This document shows, in pieces, positions 27,608 through 37,205 of a stretch of 64,000 nucleotides of DNA. Numbering within the stretch: position 1 is the stretch's first letter; every line of letters begins with the position of its first letter. The position numbers and the translations under genes were made by a program. The notes below the pieces were generated by a model. The model worked only from the letters and a program-made list of their open reading frames with translations. It did not search any database and was not told where the DNA came from. Origin of the DNA: Alphaproteobacteria bacterium (lineage in GTDB: Bacteria; Pseudomonadota; Alphaproteobacteria; JAVJVX01); contig JAVJVX010000006.1 in assembly GCA_040220875.1 (NCBI GenBank), positions 62,001 to 126,000 on the forward strand, read 5' to 3'.

Positions 27608-28747
27608 ATGATTGAGGCCGACGGGTTTCTCGCCCCCGCACGCGCGCGGGGCATCGACTTCTTCACCGGCGTCCCCTGCTCCTTCCTGACACCGATCATC
27701 AATCGCGTCATTTCCGACCACGCCCTCCACTACGTGGGAGCGGCAAATGAGGGCGAGGCGGTCGCAATCGCGGCCGGGGCCTGGCTTGCCGGGCGCGGGA
27801 CGGCCGTGATGTGCCAGAATTCGGGGCTTGGCAACATGGTGAACCCGCTCACCAGCCTGAACTTCGCCTTCCGGATCCCGACATTGCTGATCGTCACCTG
27901 GCGCGCGCAGCCCGGCCTCAAGGACGAGCCGCAGCACGAGCTCATGGGCCAGATCACGCCCGATCTGCTGGAACTCATGCGCATCCCCCATCTGCTGTTC
28001 CCGACCGAGGCGGACCAGGTGGTGCCGGTGCTGTCGGAAGCGCGGCGCATGATGGACCGGACGGATCTGCCGGTGGCGCTCATCATGCAAAAGGACAGCG
28101 TGCGCGATGACGGGCTGGACGAGCCCGAACTTCCACGCCGGCCGCGCGGGACGCTCACCGATCTGACGACGGGCGGCGCGCGGGTGCGCCGCGTCGAGGC
28201 GCTCGAGGCATTTCTGGCGCATAACAGCGCCGCCCATCCCGTCATCGCGACGACCGGCAAATCCGGGCGCGAGCTGTTCACGCTCGACGATCGCGAAAAC
28301 CACCTCTACCAGGTGGGGTCCATGGGCTGCGCCTCGGCGATGGGGCTGGGCCTGGCGCTGAACACGGAAAAACCCGTCTTCGTGCTCGATGGCGACGGCG
28401 CGCTGCTGATGCATATGGGGGTGATGAGCACGATCGGCGCGCGCCATCCCGGAAAATTCATCCATATCGTGCTCGATAACGGGGTGCACGATTCCACCGG
28501 CGGCCAGCGCACCGATTCGGCCCATGTGGACTTTGCCGCCATCGCCCTCGCTGCCGGCTACGATTGCTCTTTCGTCACTGACGATATCGGCGGCTTTGAG
28601 GCCGCGCTGAGACAGGCCGCCACCGCCGGCGGTCCGGCGCTCGTGCATATGCGGATCGCACCCGGCTCGATCAGCGGGCTCGGCCGGCCCACCATCACAC
28701 CCCCCGAGGTGGCCCGCCGCTTCCGGGACTGCATTGCGCGCGCCTGA
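27608..28747 (+). CDS. Phosphonopyruvate decarboxylase
   Basis: TPP-dependent enzyme that decarboxylates phosphonopyruvate to phosphonoacetaldehyde and so pulls the unfavourable PEP mutase reaction forward. 379 residues. It has FFTGVPCSFLTP and YVGAANEGEAVAIAAGAWL at the N-terminus, where the Glu would activate TPP. It also has the TPP/metal motif LDGDGALLMHMG with downstream LDNGVHDSTGGQ. It starts 9 bases after the PepM fusion. No transaminase or alcohol dehydrogenase for phosphonoacetaldehyde follows; the next genes are on the other strand. Confidence 0.93.
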   Translation: MIEADGFLAPARARGIDFFTGVPCSFLTPIINRVISDHALHYVGAANEGEAVAIAAGAWLAGRGTAVMCQNSGLGNMVNPLTSLNFAFRIPTLLIVTWRAQPGLKDEPQHELMGQITPDLLELMRIPHLLFPTEADQVVPVLSEARRMMDRTDLPVALIMQKDSVRDDGLDEPELPRRPRGTLTDLTTGGARVRRVEALEAFLAHNSAAHPVIATTGKSGRELFTLDDRENHLYQVGSMGCASAMGLGLALNTEKPVFVLDGDGALLMHMGVMSTIGARHPGKFIHIVLDNGVHDSTGGQRTDSAHVDFAAIALAAGYDCSFVTDDIGGFEAALRQAATAGGPALVHMRIAPGSISGLGRPTITPPEVARRFRDCIARA

Positions 28748-28764
28748 AGCGCGGCTATTTTTTC
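28737..28764. terminator. Weak hairpin plus T-run after ppd
   Basis: CGCGC at 28739-28743 can pair with GCGCG at 28749-28753 across a five-base loop, followed closely by six T (28758-28763). The stem overlaps the ppd stop codon. It could end the pepM-ppd transcript, but the stem is only five base pairs. Confidence 0.3.
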
Positions 28765-29120
28765 AGATAGGCGAATTTCGGATCGTCGGGGATGCCTGTC
28801 AGCGCGCCACCCTCGTTCTCGGGCCGCCAGAGCAGCACCTCGTCGATCTTGCGCGCGAGTTCGAAATCGCGGTCGGTAATGCCCATCGATTCGTGGGTCT
28901 GCAACTGCACCTGCACCCAGGGGAAGGAAGCCGTCAGCAGCGGGTGATGCCAGGCGGCCTCGGCGAGATGGGCGATGGCACCGATCGCCATCGCGGTCGC
29001 CTTCCAGTTATGGGTGTCATAGCGCCGCGTCAGATGACCGTCCGTATAGGTCCAGCCCGGCAGTTCGGCTGCGAGCCTTCGTTCGATCTCGCTTTCGCTA
29101 TAGGCCTCGGGTTTTGCCAT
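28755..29120 (-). CDS. phhB: 4a-hydroxytetrahydrobiopterin dehydratase (PhhB family)
   Basis: 121-residue pterin-4a-carbinolamine dehydratase fold protein. The family signature is visible as AEAAWHHPLLTASFPWVQVQ then LQTHESMGITDRDFELA, with the His-His-Pro catalytic region near residue 57. It may recycle pterin cofactors or have a folate-related role; no aromatic amino-acid hydroxylase lies nearby. It is the downstream gene of a pair with folB (17 bp apart), an arrangement that supports a pterin link. Confidence 0.87.
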   Translation of the reverse strand: MAKPEAYSESEIERRLAAELPGWTYTDGHLTRRYDTHNWKATAMAIGAIAHLAEAAWHHPLLTASFPWVQVQLQTHESMGITDRDFELARKIDEVLLWRPENEGGALTGIPDDPKFAYLKK

Positions 29121-29137
29121 GGCGTCCCCCTCGATCG

Positions 29138-29551
29138 TCAGCGGATGCGGCTGATCTCGATCCCGACGCTTTCCGCGTCCTCGAACACATCGAGCTTCTC
29201 GAGGCGCACCGTCGCCCCCGCGACACGCGAATCAGTAAAGCAGGCCTCGAGAATCCGCTCGGCCAGGGTCTCCATCAGCCCGACATGAGCGCGGGTCACG
29301 ACCGCCCGGATGCGGGTCACGAGGTCTTCATAGCACACCACCTCGTCGATATGCCCGCGGCCCCCGGCGGCCGGCATTTCGGCATCGAGCTCGATATTGA
29401 TGCGGATGCGCTGGGCCAGTTCGCGCTCATGCGCGTGGATCCCGACCTTCGCGTCGAGCAGCAGATCGCGGACGAAAACCGTATAAAGCCCCGCCGGCTG
29501 CGGCGGTGTCACGGTGCGGGAGGAAAGATGGGTGCGGCGGTAAGCGGTCAT
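29138..29551 (-). CDS. folB: Dihydroneopterin aldolase
   Basis: Cleaves dihydroneopterin to 6-hydroxymethyl-dihydropterin in folate synthesis. 137 residues from the ATG at 29551. It has VFVRDLLLDAKVGIHAHERE, CYEDLVTRIRAVV and the active-site LMETLAERILEACF, then VRLEKLDVFEDAESVGIEI. These are the standard FolB blocks. The frame is open further upstream, but without conservation. The other folate gene in the window is folE at 46834. Confidence 0.9.
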   Translation of the reverse strand: MTAYRRTHLSSRTVTPPQPAGLYTVFVRDLLLDAKVGIHAHERELAQRIRINIELDAEMPAAGGRGHIDEVVCYEDLVTRIRAVVTRAHVGLMETLAERILEACFTDSRVAGATVRLEKLDVFEDAESVGIEISRIR

Positions 29552-29626
29552 GGACCTGTCCCTGTCATCGGAACGCCGACGGTACCAAAGCCGGGCGGGC
29601 GACGCCATCGCCACGATGAGGGCGTA

Positions 29627-30436
29627 TCAGGCCGGCACCACTCGCCGGGTGCTGTAGCGCCGCAGGCTGGCGATGACGGAAAGCGCCGTCAGCTTGCTCG
29701 TCTTGGGATTGATGCTGGGGACGTTGGCCAGTTCCACCCTGAGTTCGCCGAACGGCCCCTTGGCATGGAGTTCCACCGTGTTGCGCGACACGGCCGGATC
29801 GGCGATCACCTGCACCCTGGTCCGGTCGAACCCGGCGCCCGCCAGCGCGAGCGCGGCGGCGATATTGGAATTGCGCGGGAAGCGCAGCGCCGTGTCCCGC
29901 GCGGTCCCGTCATAGAGCACCTGCTCGGCCGTCACCTTCACGGCTTCGGCCGGCTCCAGGAGCGCTGCCGGCGGCTTGCGCTGTATGAGGGTGACCCGGT
30001 CAAACCCCTCGGAAGCCGCGGCCGAGATCGCGTCCAGCCCCGCGATGGCGCCCGAGGGGACGAGGATTTTGCCGCCGCCCGTTTCCGCCGCCCGGTCGAG
30101 CGCCGCCTCGATATCCCGCTCGGCCAGGGTCGAGACCGACAGGCAGAGGAGATCGATCCCGCGGGCAAGCACCTCGGGCCCGAAGCGGGCGAGCACTTCG
30201 GCGCCCGCCGCCTCGATCACGAGGCGCGGGGCACGGGCGAGAAGGGCCTCGAAATCGAGGCAGAGGAGATCGGCCGGCGGGAGCGAGGCCGCCCCCTCGT
30301 CCCGCGTGAAAACACCGACGAGGCGGACGTCCGGCGCCTTGCCCGCCTCGAGCAGGCGCAGCACGTCACGCCCGATGGCGCCATAGCCGATCAGGCCGAC
30401 GGGAAGGGGCTGGCGAACACTGGAATCTTCGGTCAC
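29627..30436 (-). CDS. nadX: L-aspartate dehydrogenase (NadX type)
   Basis: Oxidises aspartate to iminoaspartate, an oxygen-independent entry to NAD synthesis. 269 residues from a GTG start preceded by GAGGA. It has the NAD site VGLIGYGAIGRDVLRLLE, ILVPSGAIAGLDAI and LRFPRNSNIAAALALAGAG, which are diagnostic for the AspDH family. The frame stays open to 30730, and the ATG at 30517 would add 27 low-complexity residues; the GTG fits the family length better. It is divergent from the Rrf2 regulator, so the palindromes between them could affect both. Confidence 0.88.
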   Translation of the reverse strand: MTEDSSVRQPLPVGLIGYGAIGRDVLRLLEAGKAPDVRLVGVFTRDEGAASLPPADLLCLDFEALLARAPRLVIEAAGAEVLARFGPEVLARGIDLLCLSVSTLAERDIEAALDRAAETGGGKILVPSGAIAGLDAISAAASEGFDRVTLIQRKPPAALLEPAEAVKVTAEQVLYDGTARDTALRFPRNSNIAAALALAGAGFDRTRVQVIADPAVSRNTVELHAKGPFGELRVELANVPSINPKTSKLTALSVIASLRRYSTRRVVPA

Positions 30437-30622
30437 GACGTCGTCCTCGCTGGCGCCCGGCGGGCGACCGCCGGGAGCGCGACCATACGGCCCTGGCGGG
30501 CCGCACCCAAGCGCCATCGTGGGCTCAGGGCCGATCCGGGGTTTTCGGGTGTCGATCAGAGCGTGCACGGATTTCCGGTGGCGGCGTTCTTGACTCTCGC
30601 TGCCGGGCTCTCTATCTAAAAG

Positions 30623-30637
30623 GCACCAAATTGGTGC
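30623..30637. promoter_or_regulatory. Palindrome 1, candidate operator for the Rrf2 regulator
   Basis: GCACCAAATTGGTGC: two perfect 7-base arms around one central base, 88 bases before the regulator gene. Symmetric sites of this size are typical of dimeric Rrf2-type repressors, which often autoregulate. It does not match the textbook IscR type 1 or type 2 sites, so binding is inferred from position and symmetry only. Confidence 0.55.
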
Positions 30638-30650
30638 TATTTGGCAGCCA

Positions 30651-30666
30651 TGGCGGAATTCCGCCA
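30651..30666. promoter_or_regulatory. Palindrome 2, candidate operator for the Rrf2 regulator
   Basis: TGGCGGAATTCCGCCA, a perfect 16-base palindrome 44 bases before the regulator start and about 28 bases centre-to-centre from palindrome 1. The two sequences share little beyond a central AATT-like core, so they may bind different proteins or two states of one protein. Confidence 0.55.
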
Positions 30667-30710
30667 ATTTTTGCCGCCAGCAGCACCGGAAGAGGAGCCG
30701 GGAGAACAGG

Positions 30711-31184
30711 ATGATCCGTCTGAGCCGCATGGCCGATTACAGCGTGATTGCGATGAGCCGGCTGGCCCAGCGCCCGGACCGCCAGTTCACGGCGGCCGAG
30801 CTGGCCCATGAAACGGCCCTGCCCCAGGCCACCGTCAGCAAAATCCTGAAGCTGCTGAGCCATGCCGGACTCCTCACCTCTCAGCGCGGCCCCCGAGGCG
30901 GCTACAGCCTGGCCGAGGATGCGGCCGACATCCCGGTCGCCCATATCATCGCCGCCGTCGACGGCCCCATCGCCCTGACGGAGTGTTCGAGCGACGGCGA
31001 GACGTCGTGCAACCTCGAATCCCTCTGCCCGACGAGCACCGCCTGGAAAAAAATCAACACCGCGATCAACCAGGCGCTCGACAACCTGACCCTGGCCGAT
31101 CTTTCGGCCCCCGATCTGATCTTCCCCGACCCGACCCGACCCGTGCCGGCGCCGACGGTCATCAAACAAGACGAACGAGTGTAA
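30711..31184 (+). CDS. Rrf2-family SUF regulator
   Basis: 157-residue winged-helix regulator that senses Fe-S status and controls the following suf operon. It has [20 protein letters not shown] at the N-terminus, the recognition region [19 protein letters not shown] and [11 protein letters not shown] (wing). The Fe-S ligands are probably the three Cys in [10 protein letters not shown] and SLCPTS, at about residues 92-106. It starts 10 bp upstream of sufB, so it is the first gene of the operon and probably autoregulated. Confidence 0.9.
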   Translation: MIRLSRMADYSVIAMSRLAQRPDRQFTAAELAHETALPQATVSKILKLLSHAGLLTSQRGPRGGYSLAEDAADIPVAHIIAAVDGPIALTECSSDGETSCNLESLCPTSTAWKKINTAINQALDNLTLADLSAPDLIFPDPTRPVPAPTVIKQDERV

Positions 31185-31194
31185 GGAGCGCATC

Positions 31195-32643
31195 ATGGCC
31201 TCAGTCGAGACCAGAGAAACCGTCGAGGAAGTCTCCAGGTACAAATACGGCTTCTATACGGATATCGAGTCCGAGTTCGCCCCCAAGGGGCTGAACGAGG
31301 ACATCGTACGGTTCATCTCGGCCAAGAAAAAAGAGCCCGAATGGATGCTGGAATGGCGCCTCAAGGCCTTCCGCCACTGGCAGACCATGACGGAGCCGGA
31401 ATGGGCGCGGGTGCATTACCCCAAAATCGATTTTCAGGACGCCTATTATTTCGCGGCCCCGAAAAGCAAGGACGACGCGCCCAAAAGCCTGGACGAAGTG
31501 GACCCCGAGCTGCTTGAGACCTACGAGAAACTCGGCATTCCGCTGGCCGAGCGGGCGGCGCTGGCAGGTGTTGCCGTGGACGCGGTCTTCGACAGTGTTT
31601 CGGTCGCCACCACCTTCAAGGAAAAGCTCTCGGAGGCCGGCGTCATCTTCTGCCCGATTTCGGAAGCCATTCAGAACCATCCCGATCTCGTACGGAAATA
31701 TCTCGGCAGCGTCGTGCCGGCGGGCGATAATTTCTATGCGGCGCTCAACTCCGCGGTTTTCAGCGACGGATCCTTCGTATACATCCCGAAGGGCGTGCGC
31801 TGTCCGATGGAACTCTCCACCTATTTCCGGATCAACGCGGCCAACACGGGCCAGTTCGAGCGCACGCTGATCATCGCCGATGACGACAGCTATGTGAGTT
31901 ACCTCGAGGGCTGTACGGCCCCCATGCGTGATGAGAATCAGCTTCATGCCGCCGTCGTCGAGCTGGTCACCCATGACGACGCGCAGATCAAATACTCCAC
32001 GGTGCAGAACTGGTACCCGGGCGACGCGGAAGGCAAGGGCGGCATCTACAATTTCGTCACCAAGCGGGGGGCCTGTCGCGGGCGAAATTCGAAGATTTCC
32101 TGGACGCAGGTGGAGACCGGCTCCGCCATCACCTGGAAATACCCGAGCTGCATCCTGCAGGGCGAGAATTCAGTCGGTGAGTTCTACTCGGTCGCGATCG
32201 CCAATAACTACCAGCAGGCCGATACGGGCACCAAGATGGTGCATCTTGGCAAGAACACGAGATCCACGATCATCTCCAAGGGGATTTCAGCCGGGCGCGG
32301 CCAGAACACCTATCGCGGGCTGGTGCGCATTAGCCCCAAGGCCGAGAACGCGCGCAACTTCACCCAGTGCGACAGCCTGCTCCTGGGCGACAAATGCGGC
32401 GCCCACACAGTCCCTTATATCGAGACGGGCAACCGGACCGCGCGGGTCGAGCACGAGGCGACGACCTCCAAGATCAGCGATGACCAGATGTTCTATTGCC
32501 GCCAGCGCGGGCTGTCGGCCGAGGATTCGGTTTCGCTCATCGTCAACGGCTTCTGCAAGGAAGTCCTGAAGGAACTGCCGATGGAATTTGCCGTCGAGGC
32601 GCAAAAACTTCTGGGCGTCAGCCTGGAAGGCAGCGTCGGCTGA
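31195..32643 (+). CDS. sufB: Fe-S cluster assembly scaffold SufB
   Basis: Core scaffold of the SufBCD complex, where Fe-S clusters are built. 482 residues. It has [18 protein letters not shown] at the N-terminus and [20 protein letters not shown] in the middle. Toward the C-terminus are [19 protein letters not shown] (Cys residues of the beta-helix core) and [21 protein letters not shown]. This is full length. It starts ATGGCCTCAG 10 bases after the regulator stop. Confidence 0.97.
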   Translation: MASVETRETVEEVSRYKYGFYTDIESEFAPKGLNEDIVRFISAKKKEPEWMLEWRLKAFRHWQTMTEPEWARVHYPKIDFQDAYYFAAPKSKDDAPKSLDEVDPELLETYEKLGIPLAERAALAGVAVDAVFDSVSVATTFKEKLSEAGVIFCPISEAIQNHPDLVRKYLGSVVPAGDNFYAALNSAVFSDGSFVYIPKGVRCPMELSTYFRINAANTGQFERTLIIADDDSYVSYLEGCTAPMRDENQLHAAVVELVTHDDAQIKYSTVQNWYPGDAEGKGGIYNFVTKRGACRGRNSKISWTQVETGSAITWKYPSCILQGENSVGEFYSVAIANNYQQADTGTKMVHLGKNTRSTIISKGISAGRGQNTYRGLVRISPKAENARNFTQCDSLLLGDKCGAHTVPYIETGNRTARVEHEATTSKISDDQMFYCRQRGLSAEDSVSLIVNGFCKEVLKELPMEFAVEAQKLLGVSLEGSVG

Positions 32644-32647
32644 CGAA

Positions 32648-32693
32648 CCGGACATGCACCACAAGGCCACAAGGCCGGACATGCACCACAAGG
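32648..32693. repeat. Two direct copies of a 19-bp sequence between sufB and sufC
   Basis: CCGGACATGCACCACAAGG occurs at 32648-32666 and again at 32675-32693, with a CCACAAGG-like linker, a 27-base period. The duplication makes up nearly the whole sufB-sufC spacer and brings the AAGGA ribosome site of sufC with it. Confidence 0.9.
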
Positions 32694-32702
32694 AATGACG
32701 AC

Positions 32703-33455
32703 ATGCTGAACATCAAGGATCTGCACGTGACCGCCGGCGGGAAGGAAATCCTTCGCGGCATCGACCTCGAGGTCGGGGCGGGTGAGGTGCACGCCATCAT
32801 GGGGCCCAACGGATCGGGCAAAAGCACGTTGTCCCACGTGCTGGCCGGGCGCGACGGATACGAAATCACAAAGGGTAGCGTCACCTACCAGGGCAGGGAC
32901 CTGCTTGCGCTCGAGCCCGAGGAACGCGCCGGCGCCGGCATCTTTCTGGCCTTCCAGTATCCGGTGGAAATCCCGGGCGTGGCATCCATGAGCTTTCTCA
33001 AGGAATCCGTGAACGCGGTGCGCAAGGCGCGCGGCGAAGCCGAGCTCGACGCCATGGAGTTCCTCCAGATCATGCGCGAGAAACTCAAGCTGCTCGAGAT
33101 GCGTGAGGAGCTTCTTAAACGCGCGGTCAATGTCGGGTTTTCGGGCGGCGAGAAAAAGCGCTTCGAGGTTTTCCAGATGGCGATGCTGGAACCCACGCTC
33201 GCCATCCTGGACGAGACCGATTCGGGGCTCGATATCGATGCGCTGAAGGCCGTGGCCGATGGCGTGAACCGGCTGCGGAGCCCCGAGCGCGGGTTTCTCC
33301 TGATCACCCACTACCAGCGGCTGCTGGACTATATCGTTCCTGATTTCGTCCACGTCCTGGCGCAGGGCAGGATCGTCAAGTCGGGCGGCAAGGAACTGGC
33401 CCACGAGCTGGAGAAAGAAGGCTACGGCGAGCTGGTGAACGGCCGGGCAGCCTGA
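32703..33455 (+). CDS. sufC: Fe-S assembly ATPase SufC
   Basis: ABC-type ATPase that drives SufBD conformational change; it is cytosolic and not a transporter. 250 residues. It has Walker A GPNGSGKST, the Q-loop FQYPVEIPGV, the signature FSGGEKKRFE, Walker B LAILDETDSGLD and the switch His in LLITHYQRLL. The ATG at 32703 follows AAGGA in the repeat-bearing spacer. Confidence 0.97.
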   Translation: MLNIKDLHVTAGGKEILRGIDLEVGAGEVHAIMGPNGSGKSTLSHVLAGRDGYEITKGSVTYQGRDLLALEPEERAGAGIFLAFQYPVEIPGVASMSFLKESVNAVRKARGEAELDAMEFLQIMREKLKLLEMREELLKRAVNVGFSGGEKKRFEVFQMAMLEPTLAILDETDSGLDIDALKAVADGVNRLRSPERGFLLITHYQRLLDYIVPDFVHVLAQGRIVKSGGKELAHELEKEGYGELVNGRAA

Positions 33456-33504
33456 TCGACACTCCGACATCCGGCGATTTCGCGAGTCGCACAAGAGCGA
33501 GGCA

Positions 33505-34835
33505 ATGAACGAGCACACGACCAGAACCGAAGACAGCGGCTACGGCACGCTGTTCGAAGAGCAGAAATCCCGCCTGCCGGGGGCCGGCACCTGGGTGGCC
33601 GAGCTTCGCGCCGAGGCGTTGGACCGGTTCCAATCCAAGGGCCTGCCCACGCCCCGCCTCGAAGCGTGGAAATACACCAATCTGCGCCCGCTGGCGCGGG
33701 CCGCCTTTGCGCCGGCGGCCGATTCCGACGCCATCGCGGCCCAGGCCGAAGGCCTCGTGCCGGCAGTCGCGAACGCGCTGAAGATGGTCTTCGTCAACGG
33801 CCATTTCCGGCCTGATCTTTCGGAAAAGATCGATATCCGCGGCCTTCGCGTGTCGTCACTGGCCGATCTGCTGGCCATGGGCGATCATGCGCTCAAGGCC
33901 GCGCTGGCGGTGGGCGAGGACACGGCCGCGCTGACGGCCCTCAATACGGCCTTCATGAGCGATGGCGCGGTGATCGAGCTGGACCCCGAAACCGTGCTGG
34001 ACCGGCCGCTGCATCTTGTCTTCGTGGGCGACGGACCGGCCAGGGAAGCGACGGCCCTGCATACCCGGAACCTTCTGAGGCTGGCGGACGGGGCCGGCGC
34101 GACGGTGATCGAATCCTATATCGGGGCCCCGGGCGAGACGACCTACTGGACCAACAGCGTCACCCGGATAGACCTGGGCAAGGGTGCGCGGCTCGAGCAT
34201 CTCAAGCTGCAACGCGAAAGCGATGCCGCATTCCATGTCGCGCGGACCGAGGCGACACTCGGCGAGAAATCCGCCTACCGGAATTTCGCCCTTTCGACGG
34301 GGGGCGAGATCGCGCGAAACGAAATTCACGTTCGCCTCGAGGGCGAGGCGACGCGGCTCGATCTCAACGGCGCCTATCTGGGCCGGGGCCGCCAGCATCT
34401 CGATAACACGACCGTCATCGATCACCTGAAGCCGGCCGGCTATACGAACGAGGTCTACAAGGGTGTGCTGGATGACGAGAGCACGGGCGTATTCCAGGGG
34501 CGCATCATGGTTCATCCGGACGCGCAGAAGACAGAAGCGCACCAGTTAAATCGCAACATCCTGATTTCCGACAAGTCCCACGTGGATACCAAGCCGGAGC
34601 TGCTGATCTTTGCCGACGACGTAAAGTGCAGCCACGGCGCGACGGTGGGGGATCTCGAGACCGATTCGCTCTTCTACCTGCAGTCCCGCGGCATCGAAAA
34701 GGAGAAGGCCCGGGCCCTCCTCGTCGCGGGCTTCATCGCCGAACTCGTCGACAGCATCGAGGCCCCGGCCGCGCGCGATCATGCGGCGGATCTCGTTGCC
34801 GCATGGCTCGGCACGACAAGGGACGGTGCGGATCA

Positions 34836-34839
<4 letters not shown>
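33505..34839 (+). CDS. sufD: Fe-S assembly protein SufD
   Basis: Partner of SufB in the SufBC2D complex. 444 residues. The N-terminal helical part has PTPRLEAWKYTNLRPLARAAF. The beta-helix core carries NTTVIDHLKPAGYTNEVYKG, GVFQGRIMVHPDAQKTEAHQ and the C-terminal ADDVKCSHGATVGDL with the conserved Cys and His. The start ATG lies 49 bases after sufC; its stop overlaps the sufS start (ATGA). Confidence 0.96.
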
Positions 34840-36094
<1,255 letters not shown>

Positions 36095-36098
<4 letters not shown>

Positions 36099-36550
36099 TG
36101 GATTTACGCGATCTCTACCAGGAGGTCATCCTGGATCACAGCCGCAGCCCGCGCAATTTCGGGGGTTGCGCCCAGTGCGAGAAAAACGCGCGAGGCAACA
36201 ACCCGCTTTGCGGCGACAAGCTCGAGGTGCACGCTCATCTCAAGGATGGCGTCATTGACGACATCACCTTCGAAGGGTCCGGCTGCGCGATTTCCACCGC
36301 CTCGGCCTCGGTGATGACGGAAGCGGTGCGCGGCAAGACGCCAGCGGAGGTTGCCAGGTTGTTCGACAGCTTTCATGAGGCGGTGACGGGGCGCGAAGAG
36401 CCAGACCCGGACTCGCTCGAAAAACTCGGCAAGCTGGCAGTCTTTGCCGGAGTGCGCGAATTTCCGATGCGCGTCAAATGCGCGACCCTCGCCTGGCATA
36501 CGCTGAATGCGGCGCTCAAGGGCGACGTGAAGGAGATTTCGACCGAGTGA
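36095..36550 (+). CDS. sufU: SUF sulfur acceptor/scaffold, NifU-like (SufU)
   Basis: 151 residues, IscU-fold protein that accepts sulfur from SufS. It has DLYQEVILDHSRSPRNFG, NPLCGDKLEVH (first Cys), FEGSGCAISTASASVM (second Cys) and MRVKCATLAWHTL (third Cys), the SufU pattern with the longer insertion before the last Cys. It starts inside the sufS stop. Confidence 0.94.
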
Positions 36551-36584
36551 CTTCGGTCGGGCACAGAGGAAAGAGAGGGCAGTC

Positions 36585-37184
36585 ATGGTATTCGGAATGA
36601 GGACCAAATCCTCCCAGCGGCGCCGGAACGCCGATCCCGACGGCACGCAATCGGCCGCGCTGCGCGACGACGAACGCGGGCGGGCTGAAGACCCGTCGAC
36701 GACGGTACCCGAGCCCGGTCCCGCGAGCGCCCCCACCTCCCTGACCTGGCGCCCGGCGGCGCCGGCCGGGACGAGCGGTCCCGAGGACATCTCGCCCGCG
36801 AACCGGACGGAGAGCGCAAGGGCCTCCGCGCCGGCGGACGCGGGCAGTGAGGCTGGTCAGGACACCGGGTCCGCCGGAAGCAGCGATCTTCCGGACCGGA
36901 TCGTCATGGCGCTGCGCGAGATTTACGATCCGGAAATTCCGGTCAACATCTACGACCTGGGGCTGATCTACGATGTCGATCTCGACGCCGACAACATGGT
37001 CCGCATCCGCATGACCCTGACTGCCCCGGGCTGCCCGGTGGCCGGCGAGATGCCGGGCTGGGTGGAAGATGCGGTGCGCAAGGTCGAGGGGGTGCGCGAT
37101 GTGGCGGTCGAGCTCGTCTGGGACCCGATGTGGAACCCCGAGATGATGTCCGAGGCCGCGCGCCTCGAACTGGGCTTTATGTAG
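36585..37184 (+). CDS. sufT: SufT-like DUF59 protein with long N-terminal extension
   Basis: 199 residues. The C-terminal 100 are a MIP18/DUF59 domain: IVMALREIYDPEIPVNIYD, LTAPGCPVAGEMPGWVEDAV with the conserved Cys, and VWDPMWNPEMMSEAARLELG. This family helps Fe-S maturation. Residues 1-95 are rich in Ala, Ser, Pro, Glu and Gly, have no recognisable fold, and roughly double the usual length. The ATG at 36585 is the only good start with AAGAGAGGG upstream. Operon position between sufU and sufA supports the assignment. Confidence 0.9.
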   Translation: MVFGMRTKSSQRRRNADPDGTQSAALRDDERGRAEDPSTTVPEPGPASAPTSLTWRPAAPAGTSGPEDISPANRTESARASAPADAGSEAGQDTGSAGSSDLPDRIVMALREIYDPEIPVNIYDLGLIYDVDLDADNMVRIRMTLTAPGCPVAGEMPGWVEDAVRKVEGVRDVAVELVWDPMWNPEMMSEAARLELGFM

Positions 37185-37205
37185 CTTTAGGCAAGAGAAG
37201 AAATC

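Larger units (their letters stand above)
30437..30710. promoter_or_regulatory. Divergent control region between nadX and the suf regulator
   Basis: 274 bases containing the two palindromes annotated separately at 30623-30637 and 30651-30666. It must carry the promoter of the regulator-suf operon and probably that of nadX. The ribosome site GGAGCCGGGAGAACAGG lies just before the regulator start at 30711. Confidence 0.5.

Noticed and set aside
26099-28648. 849-codon open frame on the minus strand opposite pepM-ppd
   Set aside because: It mirrors two well-supported genes with intact catalytic motifs. It has no recognisable domain and shows the His/Asp/Arg-rich composition typical of antisense frames in GC-rich DNA.
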